Source of the DNA: CAISKJ01 sp046351555
GTDB lineage: Bacteria; Myxococcota_A; Polyangia; Polyangiales; Ga0077539
NCBI GenBank assembly: GCA_046351555.1
Contig: JAXLYI010000031.1
Location: forward strand, 62,001-126,000
Length of the DNA: 64,000 nt
Reading direction: 5' to 3'
The translations under genes were made by a program, and so were the position numbers. The first letter of the stretch is position 1, and each line of letters opens with the position of its first letter. Below, one piece after another: positions 45,691 to 57,586 of this stretch. The notes under the pieces are model-generated. The model saw only the letters and a list, made by a program, of their open reading frames with translations, had not been told where the DNA came from and did not search any database.

Positions 45691-45754
45691 TTCGAATTGT
45701 GGCGCCGAGAATGCCGCCCGCCGCGGGGGCCCCGTGTATGTTCGCCTCGCGCCG

Positions 45755-49045
<3,291 letters not shown>

Positions 49046-49119
49046 CCTGGCGGGTGAGGCCCGGGCGTGGACAGCGGGCGGCCGACGCATCTACCGTCTC
49101 CGTCGCAACGGGACGACCG

Positions 49120-50100
49120 ATGACCGACCCGCACCCCCACCCGCTCCCCGTGCCGCGCGGCTGGTACGCGCTGGCCTTCTCCCACGAGCTCCCGCGCGGC
49201 GCGCTCGAGCGCCGCGTGCTCGGCGGGCGCGAGCTCGTCGTCTTCCGCACCGAACGGGGCGAGCTCGGCGCGCTCGACGCCTACTGCCCGCACCTCGGCG
49301 CGCACCTCGGCCACGGCGGGCGCGTCGTCGGCGAGTGCGTCCGCTGCCCCTTCCACGGCTTCGCGTTCGACCGGACGGGCGCCTGCGCCGCGACGCCCTA
49401 CCGCAAGCGCCTCCCGAAGGCGCGCGCGGGGGCGGTTCACGTCTGCGAGCGCCACGGCGTGGTGCTCGCGTGGCACGACCCCGCGGGTGCTCCCCCGGCC
49501 TTCGAGGTGCCCGAGCTCGACATGGCCGGCTACACCCCGCTGCAGACGCGGCTCTTCTCGCTCCGCGGCCACCCCCAGGAGACGAGCGAGAACAGCGTCG
49601 ACACCGGCCACCTCAGCGAGGTGCACGGCTACACCGCGGTCGACACGCTGCGCCCCGCGCGGGCCGAGGGGCCCTACCTCAACGCCCGCTACACCATGAC
49701 CCGCAGGATCGGCCACGGGCCGCTCGGCCTCGACCTCCGCACGGAGTTCGAAGTGAACCTCCACGGCCTCGGCTACTCGTTCGTGCAGGTGGAGGCGGAG
49801 TTCGGCGCGCGCATGCGGCAGTTCGTGCTGTCGACGCCGACGGAGCCCGGCCGCATCGACCTGCGGATCGCGTGCGCGTTCGGCGTGCCGAGGGTCGCCC
49901 CGTCGCTGCGCGCGCTCGACCCCGGGCGCCTCGCGGGCGAGGCTGGCAACCGCTTCCTCATCGAGGCCTTCGCGCGCGACGTGGGCCAGGACTTCGAAAT
50001 CTGGCGCCACAAGCGCTACTTCCACCCGCCTGCCCTCGCCGAAGGAGACGGCCCCGTCGGGCTCTACCGCCGGTGGGCGTCGCAGTTCTATGCCGCCTGA
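49120..50100 (+). CDS. Rieske non-heme iron oxygenase (cholesterol 7-desaturase-like)
   Basis: A 326-residue protein from ATG 49120 (MTDPHPHPLPVPRGWYALAF). The Rieske [2Fe-2S] ligands are Cys56-x-His58 in YCPHLGAHLGHGG and Cys76-x2-His79 in CPFHGFAFD. The mononuclear iron site is ENSVDTGHLSEVHGY, giving the two-His/one-Asp triad after the bridging Asp. Overall it resembles the DAF-36/Neverland type of sterol 7-desaturases and KshA-like steroid hydroxylases. Some myxobacteria make sterols, so a steroid or other hydrophobic substrate is plausible but not shown. Ferredoxin/reductase partners are not adjacent. Confidence 0.9.
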   Translation: MTDPHPHPLPVPRGWYALAFSHELPRGALERRVLGGRELVVFRTERGELGALDAYCPHLGAHLGHGGRVVGECVRCPFHGFAFDRTGACAATPYRKRLPKARAGAVHVCERHGVVLAWHDPAGAPPAFEVPELDMAGYTPLQTRLFSLRGHPQETSENSVDTGHLSEVHGYTAVDTLRPARAEGPYLNARYTMTRRIGHGPLGLDLRTEFEVNLHGLGYSFVQVEAEFGARMRQFVLSTPTEPGRIDLRIACAFGVPRVAPSLRALDPGRLAGEAGNRFLIEAFARDVGQDFEIWRHKRYFHPPALAEGDGPVGLYRRWASQFYAA

Positions 50101-50138
50101 CCCGCGGCGGTGACGCGGCCTCGCCGATGGCACCGCCC

Positions 50139-50536
50139 GGGATTCGGAGTAGGTTTTGTCTCGCGGTTCGGACGCGCTCGCTTCGCCTCCATCCCCGCTC
50201 GCCGAGCCTCGCGCGTTTCCCCTTCCTCCGCCGCAGGAAGCGGCAGAGGAAGGGCACTGGACTCGCCGCAGACACGCCTCGCTCGGGAGCCTCAAAGACA
50301 CGCCGATCCCCTCGTCCAAGCGCGTTCTGCGCGGAGGTGTCGTCGTCGCGCGTTTGTTCGTGGCGGCGCGCATTCGTCGCATCCGCGGGTCCGCGACGGG
50401 GCATCTTCGACGAGCCGGTGCCCTTCCTCTGCCGCTTCCTGCGGCGGAGGAAGGGGAAACGCGCGAGGCTCGGCGAGCGGGGATGGAGGCGAAGCGAGCG
50501 CGTCCGAACCGCGAGACAAAACCTACTCCGAATCCC
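50139..50536. repeat. 398-base element with perfect 119-base inverted arms
   Basis: Bases 50139-50257 and 50418-50536 are exact reverse complements over all 119 positions, with a 160-base centre. The outer tips begin GGGATTCGGAGTAGG and end CCTACTCCGAATCCC. Each arm also contains a smaller imperfect hairpin (CCTTCCTC ... GAGGAAGG around 50221-50253 and its mirror). No transposase or other protein is encoded and no target-site duplication is evident in the flanks (CACCGCCC left, AGGTCATC right). It lies between the Rieske gene and the lipoprotein gene at 50592. It resembles a MITE or a large REP-like element; recent origin or active homogenisation is implied by the perfect arms. Confidence 0.93.
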
Positions 50537-50591
50537 AGGTCATCGGGCGTCCCTTGCCACGGGTAAGGCGATGTCGTACACGCCGCCCGTC

Positions 50592-51707
50592 ATGAACAAG
50601 CACCTCGCCTCCGCGCTCCTCCCGCTCGCCCTCGCCGCGTGCGCGGGCTCGCCCGAGACCTTCGACGACACCGGCAGCGGCGCCGACGACGTGACCGTGC
50701 GGGGCGACGGGTACTTCACGATCACCCGCGACATGCGCCGCTGCGCCGCGCCCGCGTGCGGCGGGTACCACATCGCGCCGGTCAACGCGTCCGGCGTGCG
50801 CTGCGCCGACGGGACGTGGGGCAACCGCTGCTACGTCGCGTCGCTCGACCTCGCGCCGCTCGGCCTCCCGCAGGCCGCGCGCGACGGGGTTTCGGACGCC
50901 TTCACGACCCACGTCTTCTACGGCCGCATCGAGGCGGTGAGCGAGCACAGGTTCGGGAAGTTCGCGGCCTCGCAGGCGTGGCGCTCGGCGACGGGCGCGC
51001 TGCCGACGCAGAGCCTCTCGCGCGTCTCCACCGCCGGGACCACGTGCACCTTCCTCCCGTGCGACCGCCTCGCGATGCTGCGCGCCAACAGCACGGCGTC
51101 GTCGCTCCCGATCGTCGGCGTCGACGTCGCCGCCCTCGCGCTCGCCCCGGAGCTCCGGGACGACGTGCTCGGCGCCGCCACGCGCGACGCGGGCGTGCTC
51201 GTCGCGGGCGTCCGCACCACGATGCCGGGCAACCCCGCCACCGAGCGCGTCCCCTTCCTCCGCGCGTCGCAGGCCTTCCTCCGCGTGACGGCGACCGACG
51301 ACGCGCGGCACTGCGGGAGCTCGCTCCAGGCGACCTTCACCGCCGCCACCGAGCGCCTGCTCTACACCTCGGAGACGGACGCGCCCTTCACGTGGTTCAC
51401 CCGCAGCGGGTGGCGCGCGATCCCCACCGACGCGGCGCTCCGCGCGGCCGTGGGGGCGCCCGCCGACGCCCGCGTCGAGCGCGTCCCCCTCGCGCGCGCC
51501 CTCCAGAGCGGAACCAACAACTACGACGGGACGCTCGACCAGGAGCACCGCGCCGCCCGCTTCCGCCAGCTCCAGCGCACGATCGAGCGCGAGCTCACCG
51601 ACGTCACCGTCTTCCGCGTCGGCACGGTGCAGATCAGGGTGTTCGTGCTCGGCGTCACCCGCTGCGGCACCATCGCGGGCCTGGAGACGCTCGCGGTCGA
51701 GACCTGA
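50592..51707 (+). CDS. Lipoprotein of a myxobacterial type (DUF6748-like)
   Basis: A 371-residue protein from ATG 50592 (MNKHLASALLPLALAACAGS) with lipobox LAAC; an ATG seven codons earlier (50571) is the alternative. Residues about 35-110 have GYFTITRDMRRCAAPACGGY, RCADGTWGNRCYVASLDL and PLGL, a Cys pattern I associate with the DUF6748 family of Myxococcota lipoproteins. The C-terminal part has two further Cys (ARHCGSS, VTRCGTI). The role is unknown. The gene starts 55 bases after the inverted-repeat element, whose right arm may affect its transcription. Confidence 0.75.
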   Translation: MNKHLASALLPLALAACAGSPETFDDTGSGADDVTVRGDGYFTITRDMRRCAAPACGGYHIAPVNASGVRCADGTWGNRCYVASLDLAPLGLPQAARDGVSDAFTTHVFYGRIEAVSEHRFGKFAASQAWRSATGALPTQSLSRVSTAGTTCTFLPCDRLAMLRANSTASSLPIVGVDVAALALAPELRDDVLGAATRDAGVLVAGVRTTMPGNPATERVPFLRASQAFLRVTATDDARHCGSSLQATFTAATERLLYTSETDAPFTWFTRSGWRAIPTDAALRAAVGAPADARVERVPLARALQSGTNNYDGTLDQEHRAARFRQLQRTIERELTDVTVFRVGTVQIRVFVLGVTRCGTIAGLETLAVET

Positions 51708-51740
51708 GCGTCGCCGCCGCGGGAGACCCCGCCGGCGCCC

Positions 51741-53147
51741 TCACACCGTGATCTTCGCGCCGGGGGCGGGCGCGCCGACGTCGGGGTAGCCGTGCTTGTC
51801 GCGCATCAGCTCGGCGAGCGCCTGCTGGGCCTTGGGCTCGCCGTGCACCAGGGCCACGCGTCGCAGCGGGCCGCGCTCGCGCAGCGCGTTGGCGTACGCG
51901 ACGAGGTCGGCCTGGTCGGCGTGGGCGCTGAAGCCGTTGAGCACCGCCACCTCGGCGCGGCGGTCGCGCTCGACGCCGAAGATCCGCACGCGCTGGCGCC
52001 GCTCGACGAGGCGCCGGCCGAGCGTGTGCTGGGCCTGGAAGCCGACGATGAGCACGGTGTTCTTCTCGTCCTCGACGCCGGCGCGGAGGTGGTGGAGCAC
52101 GCGGCCCGCCTCGCACATCCCGCTCGCGGCGATGACCACGGAGGGCGTCGGGTCGGCGGAGACGGCCTTGCTCTCGGTCACGTCCTCGACGTAGCGGAGC
52201 CCGTCGAACTCGAAGGGCGTGTCGCCGCCGCGGAGCAGGGCGCGCGCCTCGGCGTCGAAGCACTCGGGGTGCATCTTGAAGATCTCGGTGATCTTCGCGG
52301 TCAGCGGCGAGTCGATGTAGACGGGGACGTTCGGCACCTCGCCCCGCGCGCGCAGGTGCTTGAGGGCGTAGACGATCTCCTGCGCCCGCTCGAGCGCGAA
52401 GGCCGGCACGATCACCTTGCCGCCGCGCTTGATCGTGCGGTTGATGACGGCGGCGAGGTCCTCGTCCATCTTCTCGATGGGGTCGTGGAGGCGGTCGCCG
52501 TAGGTGCTCTCACTCAGGAGGAGCTCCGCGCCGGAGACCAGCTCCGGGTCGCGCAGGATGGGCATGTGGTGGCGGCCGAGGTCGCCGGTGAAGACCACCC
52601 GCCGCCAGCCGCCGCCCTCGTCGACGTCGAGCGCGGTGATCGCGCTGCCGAGCACGTGCCCCGCGTCGTGGAAGGTGACCCGGACGCCGGGCGCGACGTC
52701 GAAGGTGTGGTGGTAGGGCAGGGAGACGAAGCGCTCGAGGGCCGCGAGGGCGTCGGCCTCGGTGTAGAGCGGCTCGACGGGCGCGGAGTCGAGCTCGCCG
52801 CGGTCGATCTGCTTGTTGAGGTAGCGCGCGTCGGCCTCTTGAATGAAGGCGGCGTCGCGGAGCATCGCGGCGCAGAGGTCCCGCGTGGCGTGGGTCGCGA
52901 AGATCGGCCCGTCGAAGCCCTGCGCGACGAGCAGCGGGAGCGCGCCCGAGTGGTCGATGTGCGCGTGGGAGAGCACCACGGCGTCGATCTCGGCCACCGG
53001 GAGCGGCAACTTCCGGTTGCGCTCGAACGACTCGCGCCGCCGGCCCTGGTAGAGCCCGCAGTCGAGCAGCACGGTGGCGTGGCGGGTGCGGACCAGGTGC
53101 ATCGACCCGGTGACGGTCTGGGCGGCGCCGACGAACTCGATTTCCAT
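51741..53147 (-). CDS. Metallo-beta-lactamase/beta-CASP ribonuclease (CPSF73/TTHA0252-like)
   Basis: A 468-residue protein from ATG 53147 (MEIEFVGAAQTVTGSMHLVR). The zinc site is SHAHIDHSGALP (His61, His63, Asp65, His66), followed by DAGHVLGSA and VVFTGDLGRHH. The beta-CASP region has LLSESTYGDRLHDP, VPAFALERAQEIVYAL and YIDSPLTAKITEIF. The RMMBL end has VIAASGMCEAGRVLHHL and NGFSAHADQADLV. The family comprises endo/exoribonucleases acting on RNA 3' ends or processing sites. It is monocistronic, divergent from the FHA gene. An upstream TTG could add four codons, but the ATG is preferred. Confidence 0.93.
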   Translation of the reverse strand: MEIEFVGAAQTVTGSMHLVRTRHATVLLDCGLYQGRRRESFERNRKLPLPVAEIDAVVLSHAHIDHSGALPLLVAQGFDGPIFATHATRDLCAAMLRDAAFIQEADARYLNKQIDRGELDSAPVEPLYTEADALAALERFVSLPYHHTFDVAPGVRVTFHDAGHVLGSAITALDVDEGGGWRRVVFTGDLGRHHMPILRDPELVSGAELLLSESTYGDRLHDPIEKMDEDLAAVINRTIKRGGKVIVPAFALERAQEIVYALKHLRARGEVPNVPVYIDSPLTAKITEIFKMHPECFDAEARALLRGGDTPFEFDGLRYVEDVTESKAVSADPTPSVVIAASGMCEAGRVLHHLRAGVEDEKNTVLIVGFQAQHTLGRRLVERRQRVRIFGVERDRRAEVAVLNGFSAHADQADLVAYANALRERGPLRRVALVHGEPKAQQALAELMRDKHGYPDVGAPAPGAKITV

Positions 53148-53219
53148 GCGGGGCCGCAATAGGTACTACGAGCGCGGCGCGCGCCACCAGAGGGCCCCGA
53201 CGGGCGCCTGCGGGATGCG

Positions 53220-53247
53220 TTGACACCCCTGACGCACCGGATAGACT
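53220..53247 (+). promoter_or_regulatory. Sigma-70-type promoter upstream of the twin-FHA gene
   Basis: TTGACA at 53220-53225 and TAGACT at 53242-53247 are separated by 16 bases. The -35 is the perfect housekeeping consensus and the -10 fits TANNNT. Transcription would begin near 53254 and leave a leader of about 100 bases before ATG 53354. This contrasts with the many leaderless-looking starts in the window. Confidence 0.55.
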
Positions 53248-53353
53248 CGCCTCGCGCTTTCCGTACCGCTTATTCCGTCGCGCCCGCGGCGCCCCCGTAA
53301 GAGAGTTTCGTCGCCCCTCCAAGGCGTGAGGGCTGGAGCAGGTTGAACGGCCG

Positions 53354-54985
53354 ATGTTGAAGCTCGTGATCTCCGACGACGAGGGCAAGAAGACGGTCGT
53401 CCCGCTGGTGCGGGACGAGATCACCATCGGCCGCAAGGAGGGCAACACCATCCGCCTGACGGAGCGCAACGTCTCGCGGCGCCACGCGCGCATCGTGAAG
53501 CGCTCGGCGGACTACGTGCTCGAAGACCTCGCCAGCTACAACGGCATCGTGGTGAACAACGCGCGGCTGGTGGAGGCGAAGCCCATCCGGCACGGCGACG
53601 AGATCCGGATCGGCGACTACATGCTGTCGATCCTCGACGAGCCCGGGGTGCAGCCCGCGCCGCAGCCGCAGCCCGCGGCGCCGCCGTCGGAGCCGATCGT
53701 CCCGCTGCTCTCGGCGCCCGCGCCCGCGATGCCGGCGACGACGCCCTCGGCCGCGCCGAAGGCCTCGGAGGTGCCCCCCGTGCCGGAGCACATCCGGGGG
53801 CTGCGGCTGGTGTTCCTCGCGCCGGCGGGGGTGCCGCCGCCCGTGATGCTCGACCGGCTGCCGATCGTGCTCGGGCGCTCGGAGGGGGCGGAGGTGGCGC
53901 TGCCCTTCAGCTCCATCTCGCGCGAGCACGCGCGGGTCTTCCTCGAAGACGACAAGCTCATGATCGAGGACATGGGCAGCTCGAACGGCGTCCAGGTCAA
54001 CGGGGAGAAGGCCAAGAAGGCCCAGCTCGGCCCGGGCGACATGGTGCAGCTCGGGGTGGTGGAGTTCCGCGTCGCGCGCCGCGGCGACAGCACGGTGGTG
54101 ATCCAGAAGGCCGCGCTCGAGGAGAAGCAGCGCGCCCGTCGCACGCCGCTCGGCCTGGTGGGCGCGATCGTCGGCGGCGGCATCGTCGTCGGCCTCGCCG
54201 TCGTGGTCGCCTTCAACAAGATGAACCACGGGACGCCCCGCACCGAGGGCCAGTCGCTCGCGCAGGCGCCCATCGCCGCGCCCGTGGTGAACCCGCCCGC
54301 CGTCTCCCCGGAGACCCCGACGCCGCCCGCGCCCACCGCGCCCGAGGCCCAGCCCGCCGCCGCCGCCACGCCGACGGAGAACCCCCGCCCGCCGCGGCCC
54401 CCGAGGCCCCGCGCCCGCCGCGCCCGGAGCCCCTGCACCCGTGGCCCCTGCGCCCGCGGCCGTCGCGCCCGCACCCGAGGCCCAGCCCACCGCACCCGAG
54501 GCCCAGGCCGCGCCTCCCGCCGAGGCGACCCCCGTCCGCCAGACGCTCGAATCCCCCGCGAGCGCCGCGCCCGCGAGAACCGCGAGCGCGACGCCGCCCG
54601 CGCCGCCGCTCGCGCCGCCGCGCCGCCGCGCCCGCCGCCCGCCGCCGCTGCGCCCGCCGCCCCGCCGCCCCGCCCGGCGCCGGCCCCCACGCCCCCGCCC
54701 GCGTCGAGCGGCGGCGGCGGCGACAGCAACATGTCACCGATGGAGCGCGTGGCGCAGTGCCGCAGCTCCAGCGGCGACGAGACGGGCCGCAACACCTGCA
54801 TCATCAACGCGCTCCGCGGGCGCGCGTCGTCCGACCAGGAGCTCCGCATGCTCGCGGCCACCTACCAGGTGACCGGCCGCACGCAGGACGCGATCCGCAC
54901 GATGCGGACGTACATCCAGCGCTACCCGCAGGGCTCCGCGGTCAACAACTTCAACCAGTTCATCCTGCGCAACAGCGGCAACTGA
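53354..54985 (+). CDS. Twin-FHA-domain membrane protein
   Basis: A 543-residue protein from ATG 53354 (MLKLVISDDEGKKTVVPLVR). FHA domain 1 (about 5-95) has ITIGRKEGNTIRL, VSRRHARI and SYNGIVVNN. FHA domain 2 (about 155-255) has IVLGRSEGAEVAL, ISREHARV and SSNGVQVNG. Both keep the Arg, Ser/Arg-His and Asn residues that bind phosphothreonine. A membrane helix follows (LVGAIVGGGIVVGLAVVVAF, about 275-295). Between about 54385 and 54610 the frame reads Arg-rich while another frame reads a normal Ala/Pro/Glu linker, so compensating indels are suspected. The C-terminal 85 residues (MERVAQCRSSSGDETGRNTC) look TPR-like. It likely receives phosphorylated partners of the kinases encoded nearby. Confidence 0.88.
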   Translation: MLKLVISDDEGKKTVVPLVRDEITIGRKEGNTIRLTERNVSRRHARIVKRSADYVLEDLASYNGIVVNNARLVEAKPIRHGDEIRIGDYMLSILDEPGVQPAPQPQPAAPPSEPIVPLLSAPAPAMPATTPSAAPKASEVPPVPEHIRGLRLVFLAPAGVPPPVMLDRLPIVLGRSEGAEVALPFSSISREHARVFLEDDKLMIEDMGSSNGVQVNGEKAKKAQLGPGDMVQLGVVEFRVARRGDSTVVIQKAALEEKQRARRTPLGLVGAIVGGGIVVGLAVVVAFNKMNHGTPRTEGQSLAQAPIAAPVVNPPAVSPETPTPPAPTAPEAQPAAAATPTENPRPPRPPRPRARRARSPCTRGPCARGRRARTRGPAHRTRGPGRASRRGDPRPPDARIPRERRARENRERDAARAAARAAAPPRPPPAAAAPAAPPPRPAPAPTPPPASSGGGGDSNMSPMERVAQCRSSSGDETGRNTCIINALRGRASSDQELRMLAATYQVTGRTQDAIRTMRTYIQRYPQGSAVNNFNQFILRNSGN

Positions 54986-55012
54986 GCGCGCCCGCGCGCC
55001 GCCCCTCCCGCC

Positions 55013-55462
55013 ATGCACCGCCGTCCCCTCCTCGCCCTCTCGCTCGCCGCCGCGCTCGGGTGCGGCTCGGCGGGCCCCTCCGCGCCCGCGGGCGACGGCG
55101 GCAACGTCGACGCCGCGGCCGACCTCCCGAGCTCCGGGCGGACGGGGCGCGTCCGGGTGACCGTCACCTACGCGGGCCGCGTGATGCCGAACGCGCAGGT
55201 GCAGATCGCGGCGTCGCGCGCGATGACCCTGGTCGGGCCGGGCGACTCGTTCGCGGTGGTGACCGACCCGACCTTCCCCGCGACGGGCGAGCTGGTGTTC
55301 GCGGAGGCCGGGTCGTACTGGGTCTTCGTCAACCTCAACGCGCCGCCCGTCGAGGCGGTGGCGGGCCCCGAAGACCGCGTCGGCCGCTCGGCGACCGCGG
55401 TGGACGTTCAGCTCGGCGCGACCCGCGAGCTGACGATCGAGCTCCTCGACCGCGACGGCTGA
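55013..55462 (+). CDS. Small lipoprotein with a carboxypeptidase-regulatory-like beta-sandwich
   Basis: A 149-residue protein from ATG 55013 (MHRRPLLALSLAAALGCGSA) with lipobox-like AALGC. After a short Gly/Asp linker the remaining 100 residues (GRVRVTVTYAGRVMPNAQVQ, TGELVFAEAGSYWVFVNL) resemble a compact immunoglobulin-like or CarboxypepD_reg-like beta-sandwich. No catalytic motif is seen. It lies 27 bases after the FHA gene and 11 bases before the next lipoprotein gene on the same strand, so the three may be cotranscribed. Confidence 0.7.
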   Translation: MHRRPLLALSLAAALGCGSAGPSAPAGDGGNVDAAADLPSSGRTGRVRVTVTYAGRVMPNAQVQIAASRAMTLVGPGDSFAVVTDPTFPATGELVFAEAGSYWVFVNLNAPPVEAVAGPEDRVGRSATAVDVQLGATRELTIELLDRDG

Positions 55463-55473
55463 GCGCCGCGGCG

Positions 55474-56430
55474 ATGAACGCGCGCCTCCCGCTCCTCCTC
55501 CTCGCGCTCGGCGCATGCGTCCGCCCGAGCGCCGTGCAGCGCGACGCCGCGGCCCTCAACGGCCCGCCCGACGCGCCCGTCGCGCGCCTGCCCGACGGCG
55601 GCGTCGCGTGCGGGGTGTGCCCCGGCGGCTACGTCGCGCGCGGGGGCGCGGTGGCGGTGCACGCCGACTCACTCGACGAGGTGTCGGGCGTGGTCGAGAG
55701 CCGGCGCACGCCGGGGGTCCTCTTCGTCCACAACGACTCGGGCGACGGGCCGCGCTTCTTCGCGATCGGACCCGACGGGCGCAAGGCGGGCGAGTACCAC
55801 CTGCGCGGCGCGACGGCGGTCGACTGGGAGGACATCGCGCTCGGCCCGTGCCCCGCAGGCGCGTGCGTGTACCTCGGCGACATCGGCGACAACGACGCGG
55901 CGCGCGCGGAGGCCGTGATCTACCGTGTCCCCGAGCCGCCGACGACCGGCGGCGACGACCTCGACGTCGCGTGGGACGCGCTCCCCTTCCGCTACCCCGA
56001 CGGCACGCACAACGCCGAGACGCTGCTCGTCCACCCGACCACCGGCGACCTCTACGTCGTCACCAAGGTGGCCGCGGGCGCGAGCGGCGTCTACGTGCTG
56101 CGCGCGCCCCACGCGCCGGGCCCGGTACGCACCGCGGAGCGCGTCGCGACGCTCAACCTCCCGCCCGACGGCGGGCAGCTCGTGACCGGCGGCGACCTCC
56201 ACCCCTGCGCCGACCGGCTGCTCCTGCGCACGTACGTCGCGCTGTACGAGTACGAGCGGCCGGCGGGGGCGCCGTTCGAGGCGATCTTCGCGGCGGCCCC
56301 GCGCGCGGTGGCCGTGGTGAACGAGCGGCACGGCGAGGCGGTGGGCTGGCGCGCTGACGGGCGCGGTTACGTGACGACGAGCGAGGGCGCGCACCAGCCC
56401 GTGAACGCCTTCGGCTGCGCGGCGCCCTGA
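55474..56430 (+). CDS. Propeller-like lipoprotein
   Basis: A 318-residue protein from ATG 55474 (MNARLPLLLLALGACVRPSA) with lipobox LGAC. Residues about 65-310 read as a beta-propeller: SLDEVSGVVESRRTPGVLFV, HNDSGDGPRFFAIGPDG, DWEDIALGPCPAGACVYLGD, NAETLLVHPTTGDLYVVTK. The opening motif SGVxxSRxxPGxLFVHNDSG recurs in a group of secreted bacterial proteins of unknown function that resemble phytase- or esterase-like propellers. It follows the small lipoprotein gene by 11 bases. Confidence 0.78.
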   Translation: MNARLPLLLLALGACVRPSAVQRDAAALNGPPDAPVARLPDGGVACGVCPGGYVARGGAVAVHADSLDEVSGVVESRRTPGVLFVHNDSGDGPRFFAIGPDGRKAGEYHLRGATAVDWEDIALGPCPAGACVYLGDIGDNDAARAEAVIYRVPEPPTTGGDDLDVAWDALPFRYPDGTHNAETLLVHPTTGDLYVVTKVAAGASGVYVLRAPHAPGPVRTAERVATLNLPPDGGQLVTGGDLHPCADRLLLRTYVALYEYERPAGAPFEAIFAAAPRAVAVVNERHGEAVGWRADGRGYVTTSEGAHQPVNAFGCAAP

Positions 56431-56497
56431 GCGGCGACGCGTTCGCGCGAGACGCGCCCGCGCGGGGGGCGATACGATCGCGCGCGGAGGTTCGCAG

Positions 56498-57583
56498 ATG
56501 GCGAAGATCGCGGTTCTCACGTCCGGCGGCGACGCCCCGGGGATGAACGCCGCCCTCCGCGCGATGGCCAAGGTGGCCGCGGCGCGGGGCGTGCGGGTGG
56601 TGGGGGTGCAGGACGGCTACGACGGGCTCATCGACGGCGCGACGCGCGAGCTCACGGTCGACGCGCCGGGCACGCCGGGGGGCCTCGCCGTCGCGCGCGA
56701 GCTCGACCTCGCGGGCAACGAGGGCGGCACCGTGCTCGGCTCGGCCCGCTGCGCGCGCTTCCGCGAGCGGGCGCACCGCGACGCCGCCGCCGAGCGCCTG
56801 CGTGGCGTCGACGGGCTCGTGGTCATCGGCGGCAACGGCTCGCTCACCGGCGCGCACCTCTTCGCGAAGGAGAACGCGATCCCCGTCGTCGGCGTCCCCG
56901 CGTCGATCGACAACGACATCGGGTGCACCGCCACCGCGCTCGGCGTCGACACCGCGCTCAACACCATCCTCGAGTGCTGCGACCGCATCGCCGACACCGC
57001 CCGCTCGCACCGCCGCGCGTTCGTCGTCGAGGTGATGGGGCGCCAGTCGGGCTACCTCGCGCTCGCGGGCGCGGTGGCCGCGGGGGCCGACGGTGTGCTC
57101 CTGCCCGAGCACGGGCGCGGTGAGGACGACGTGGTCGAGGCCGTCGCGGGGGTGATCCGCCGGTGCTTCGCGCGCGACCGCGACCGCCGCCGGGTGCTGG
57201 TGCTCAAGGCCGAGGGCGTCGAGGTGCCCTGCACGCGCCTCGTCCGACGCGTCGAGGAGAGCCTCGCGGACCTCGGCGTCGAGACGCGCGCGACGGTGCT
57301 CGGCCACCTCGTCCGCGGCGGCCGCCCCACCTACCAAGACCGCATGATCGCGGGGCGCCTCGGCCTCGCCGCGCTCGAGGCCGTGCTCGCCGGCGAGACC
57401 GACCAGATGGTCGCGTGGACGCCGCCTGTCCCCGGCGGAACGCCCACCGGCGACCCGGCAGTGGCGCGCTTCGGCCTCGAGGACGTGCTCCGCGAGACCG
57501 CCGCGCTGCTCGACGGAACCTCGCCCGTCACCCGCTGGCGACTTCAGGCGCTCGCGTCGGTCGAAGGCGCGCTCGGGCTCTGA
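56498..57583 (+). CDS. pfkA: 6-phosphofructokinase
   Basis: A 361-residue enzyme from ATG 56498, with a GGAGG Shine-Dalgarno at 56486-56490 and TACGAT at 56473-56478. Motifs of the PfkA family are TSGGDAPGMNAALRA (phosphate loop), SIDNDIGCT with catalytic Asp138, VMGRQSGYLAL (fructose-6-phosphate binding) and LGHLVRGGRPTYQDR. The ATP/PPi-specificity loop reads GGNGSL with Asn113 where most ATP-dependent enzymes have GGDGS; the Gly after it favours ATP rather than pyrophosphate. It commits fructose-6-phosphate to glycolysis. It is slightly longer than the usual 320 residues. It converges on vgrG with three bases between stops. Confidence 0.92.
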   Translation: MAKIAVLTSGGDAPGMNAALRAMAKVAAARGVRVVGVQDGYDGLIDGATRELTVDAPGTPGGLAVARELDLAGNEGGTVLGSARCARFRERAHRDAAAERLRGVDGLVVIGGNGSLTGAHLFAKENAIPVVGVPASIDNDIGCTATALGVDTALNTILECCDRIADTARSHRRAFVVEVMGRQSGYLALAGAVAAGADGVLLPEHGRGEDDVVEAVAGVIRRCFARDRDRRRVLVLKAEGVEVPCTRLVRRVEESLADLGVETRATVLGHLVRGGRPTYQDRMIAGRLGLAALEAVLAGETDQMVAWTPPVPGGTPTGDPAVARFGLEDVLRETAALLDGTSPVTRWRLQALASVEGALGL

Positions 57584-57586
57584 GCG

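Noticed and set aside
50110..50595. Open frames inside the 398-base inverted-repeat element
   Set aside because: The same peptide appears on both strands because the arms are inverted copies, which shows that the frames follow from the repeat structure rather than from selection for a protein.
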